This document shows positions 63,902-64,000 of a stretch of DNA of 64,000 nucleotides, piece by piece. The translations under genes and the position numbers were made by a program. Positions within the stretch are counted from its first letter, which is position 1, and the number at the start of each line of letters is the position of its first letter. Origin of the DNA: Burkholderiales bacterium (GTDB taxonomy: Bacteria > Pseudomonadota > Gammaproteobacteria > Burkholderiales > Burkholderiaceae_C). The stretch covers positions 1-64,000 of the forward strand of contig JAGWTR010000004.1 in assembly GCA_028868855.1 (NCBI GenBank). The letters run 5' to 3'. The notes under the pieces were generated by a model. That model was not told where the DNA came from. It saw only the letters and a program-made list of their open reading frames with translations, and did no database searches.

Positions 63902-64000
63902 TCAGGCACTGTACTGCGCCACCGCTTGAAGCAACTGATCCTTGGTGAAGGGTTTTGTCAAATAGTCCTGAGATCCCACCATTCGTCCACGCGCCTTGTC
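63902..64000 (-). CDS. pilG: response regulator PilG (C-terminal part only)
   Basis: The window ends inside this gene. The last 32 residues are visible: RGRMVGSQDYLTKPFTKDQL contains the conserved receiver Lys in TKPF, and the protein ends QAVAQYSA. It lies 50 bp upstream of pilH. Position and motif fit PilG, the receiver that drives pilus extension. The phosphoacceptor Asp is beyond the edge. Confidence 0.85.
   Translation of the reverse strand, partial: DKARGRMVGSQDYLTKPFTKDQLLQAVAQYSA

Overview
This 64 kb window looks like chromosomal DNA of a betaproteobacterium, most likely Burkholderiales in or near Comamonadaceae/Sphaerotilaceae. The basis is gene content and order, not a database search. 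The clues are the trxB / ftsK-lolA / rarA neighbourhood, the rpmB-rpmG pair, a pyrimidine cluster with a catalytically dead dihydroorotase next to pyrB and pyrR, a Burkholderia-order type VI secretion (T6SS) core and a Pil-Chp cluster. Coding density is high, GC is high throughout, and I see no insertion sequence, prophage or CRISPR array.

Layout. 1-3.4 kb: possible tRNA 3' end and terminator, a VIT-family metal transporter, an ABC-2 exporter pair and a CHAD protein. 3.4-7.1 kb: a flavin electron-transfer operon (broken cytochrome c peroxidase, porin, FMN-binding protein, ApbE, four-helix membrane protein). 7.1-10.8 kb: an EEP-family protein, then HPP-CBS and NnrS genes facing away from each other across a good NsrR-type palindrome. 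11-15.2 kb: a GT39 glycosyltransferase, then an operon of two paralogous membrane-anchored repeat proteins and a patatin. 15.3-28.2 kb: two divergent T6SS arms, tagM-tssBCDEFGH and tssJKL, with no tssM, tssA, vgrG or PAAR. 28.4-38.4 kb: methyltransferase, rarA, rhlE, lolA, ftsK, a Crp/Fnr regulator, trxB, and rpmB-rpmG behind a strong promoter and a highly structured leader. 38.5-43.6 kb: a compact, unusual chemosensory-like operon. 43.8-47.0 kb: desaturase, small phosphate-binding-like protein, porin. 47.3-51.8 kb: yqgE-ruvX-pyrR-pyrB-pyrX-plsC, a chain in which each gene overlaps the next. 51.8-53.3 kb: photolyase. 53.3-64 kb: the Pil-Chp system pilG(partial)-pilH-pilI-pilJ-chpA followed by a diguanylate cyclase.

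The most interesting items are these. (1) The 38.5-43.6 kb signalling module has a membrane CheA-like kinase without a CheW-like domain, a minimal receptor-like protein without sensor or HAMP domains, two CheX-like proteins and a CheY. (2) An almost identical C-terminal tail (GELELF / GDVELF) is shared by both CheX-like proteins and by the distant diguanylate cyclase beside chpA, which suggests a docking motif. (3) The rpmB leader folds into two strong hairpins. (4) A pair of repeat-rich envelope proteins is coupled to a patatin. (5) A cytochrome c peroxidase remnant has lost its heme motif.
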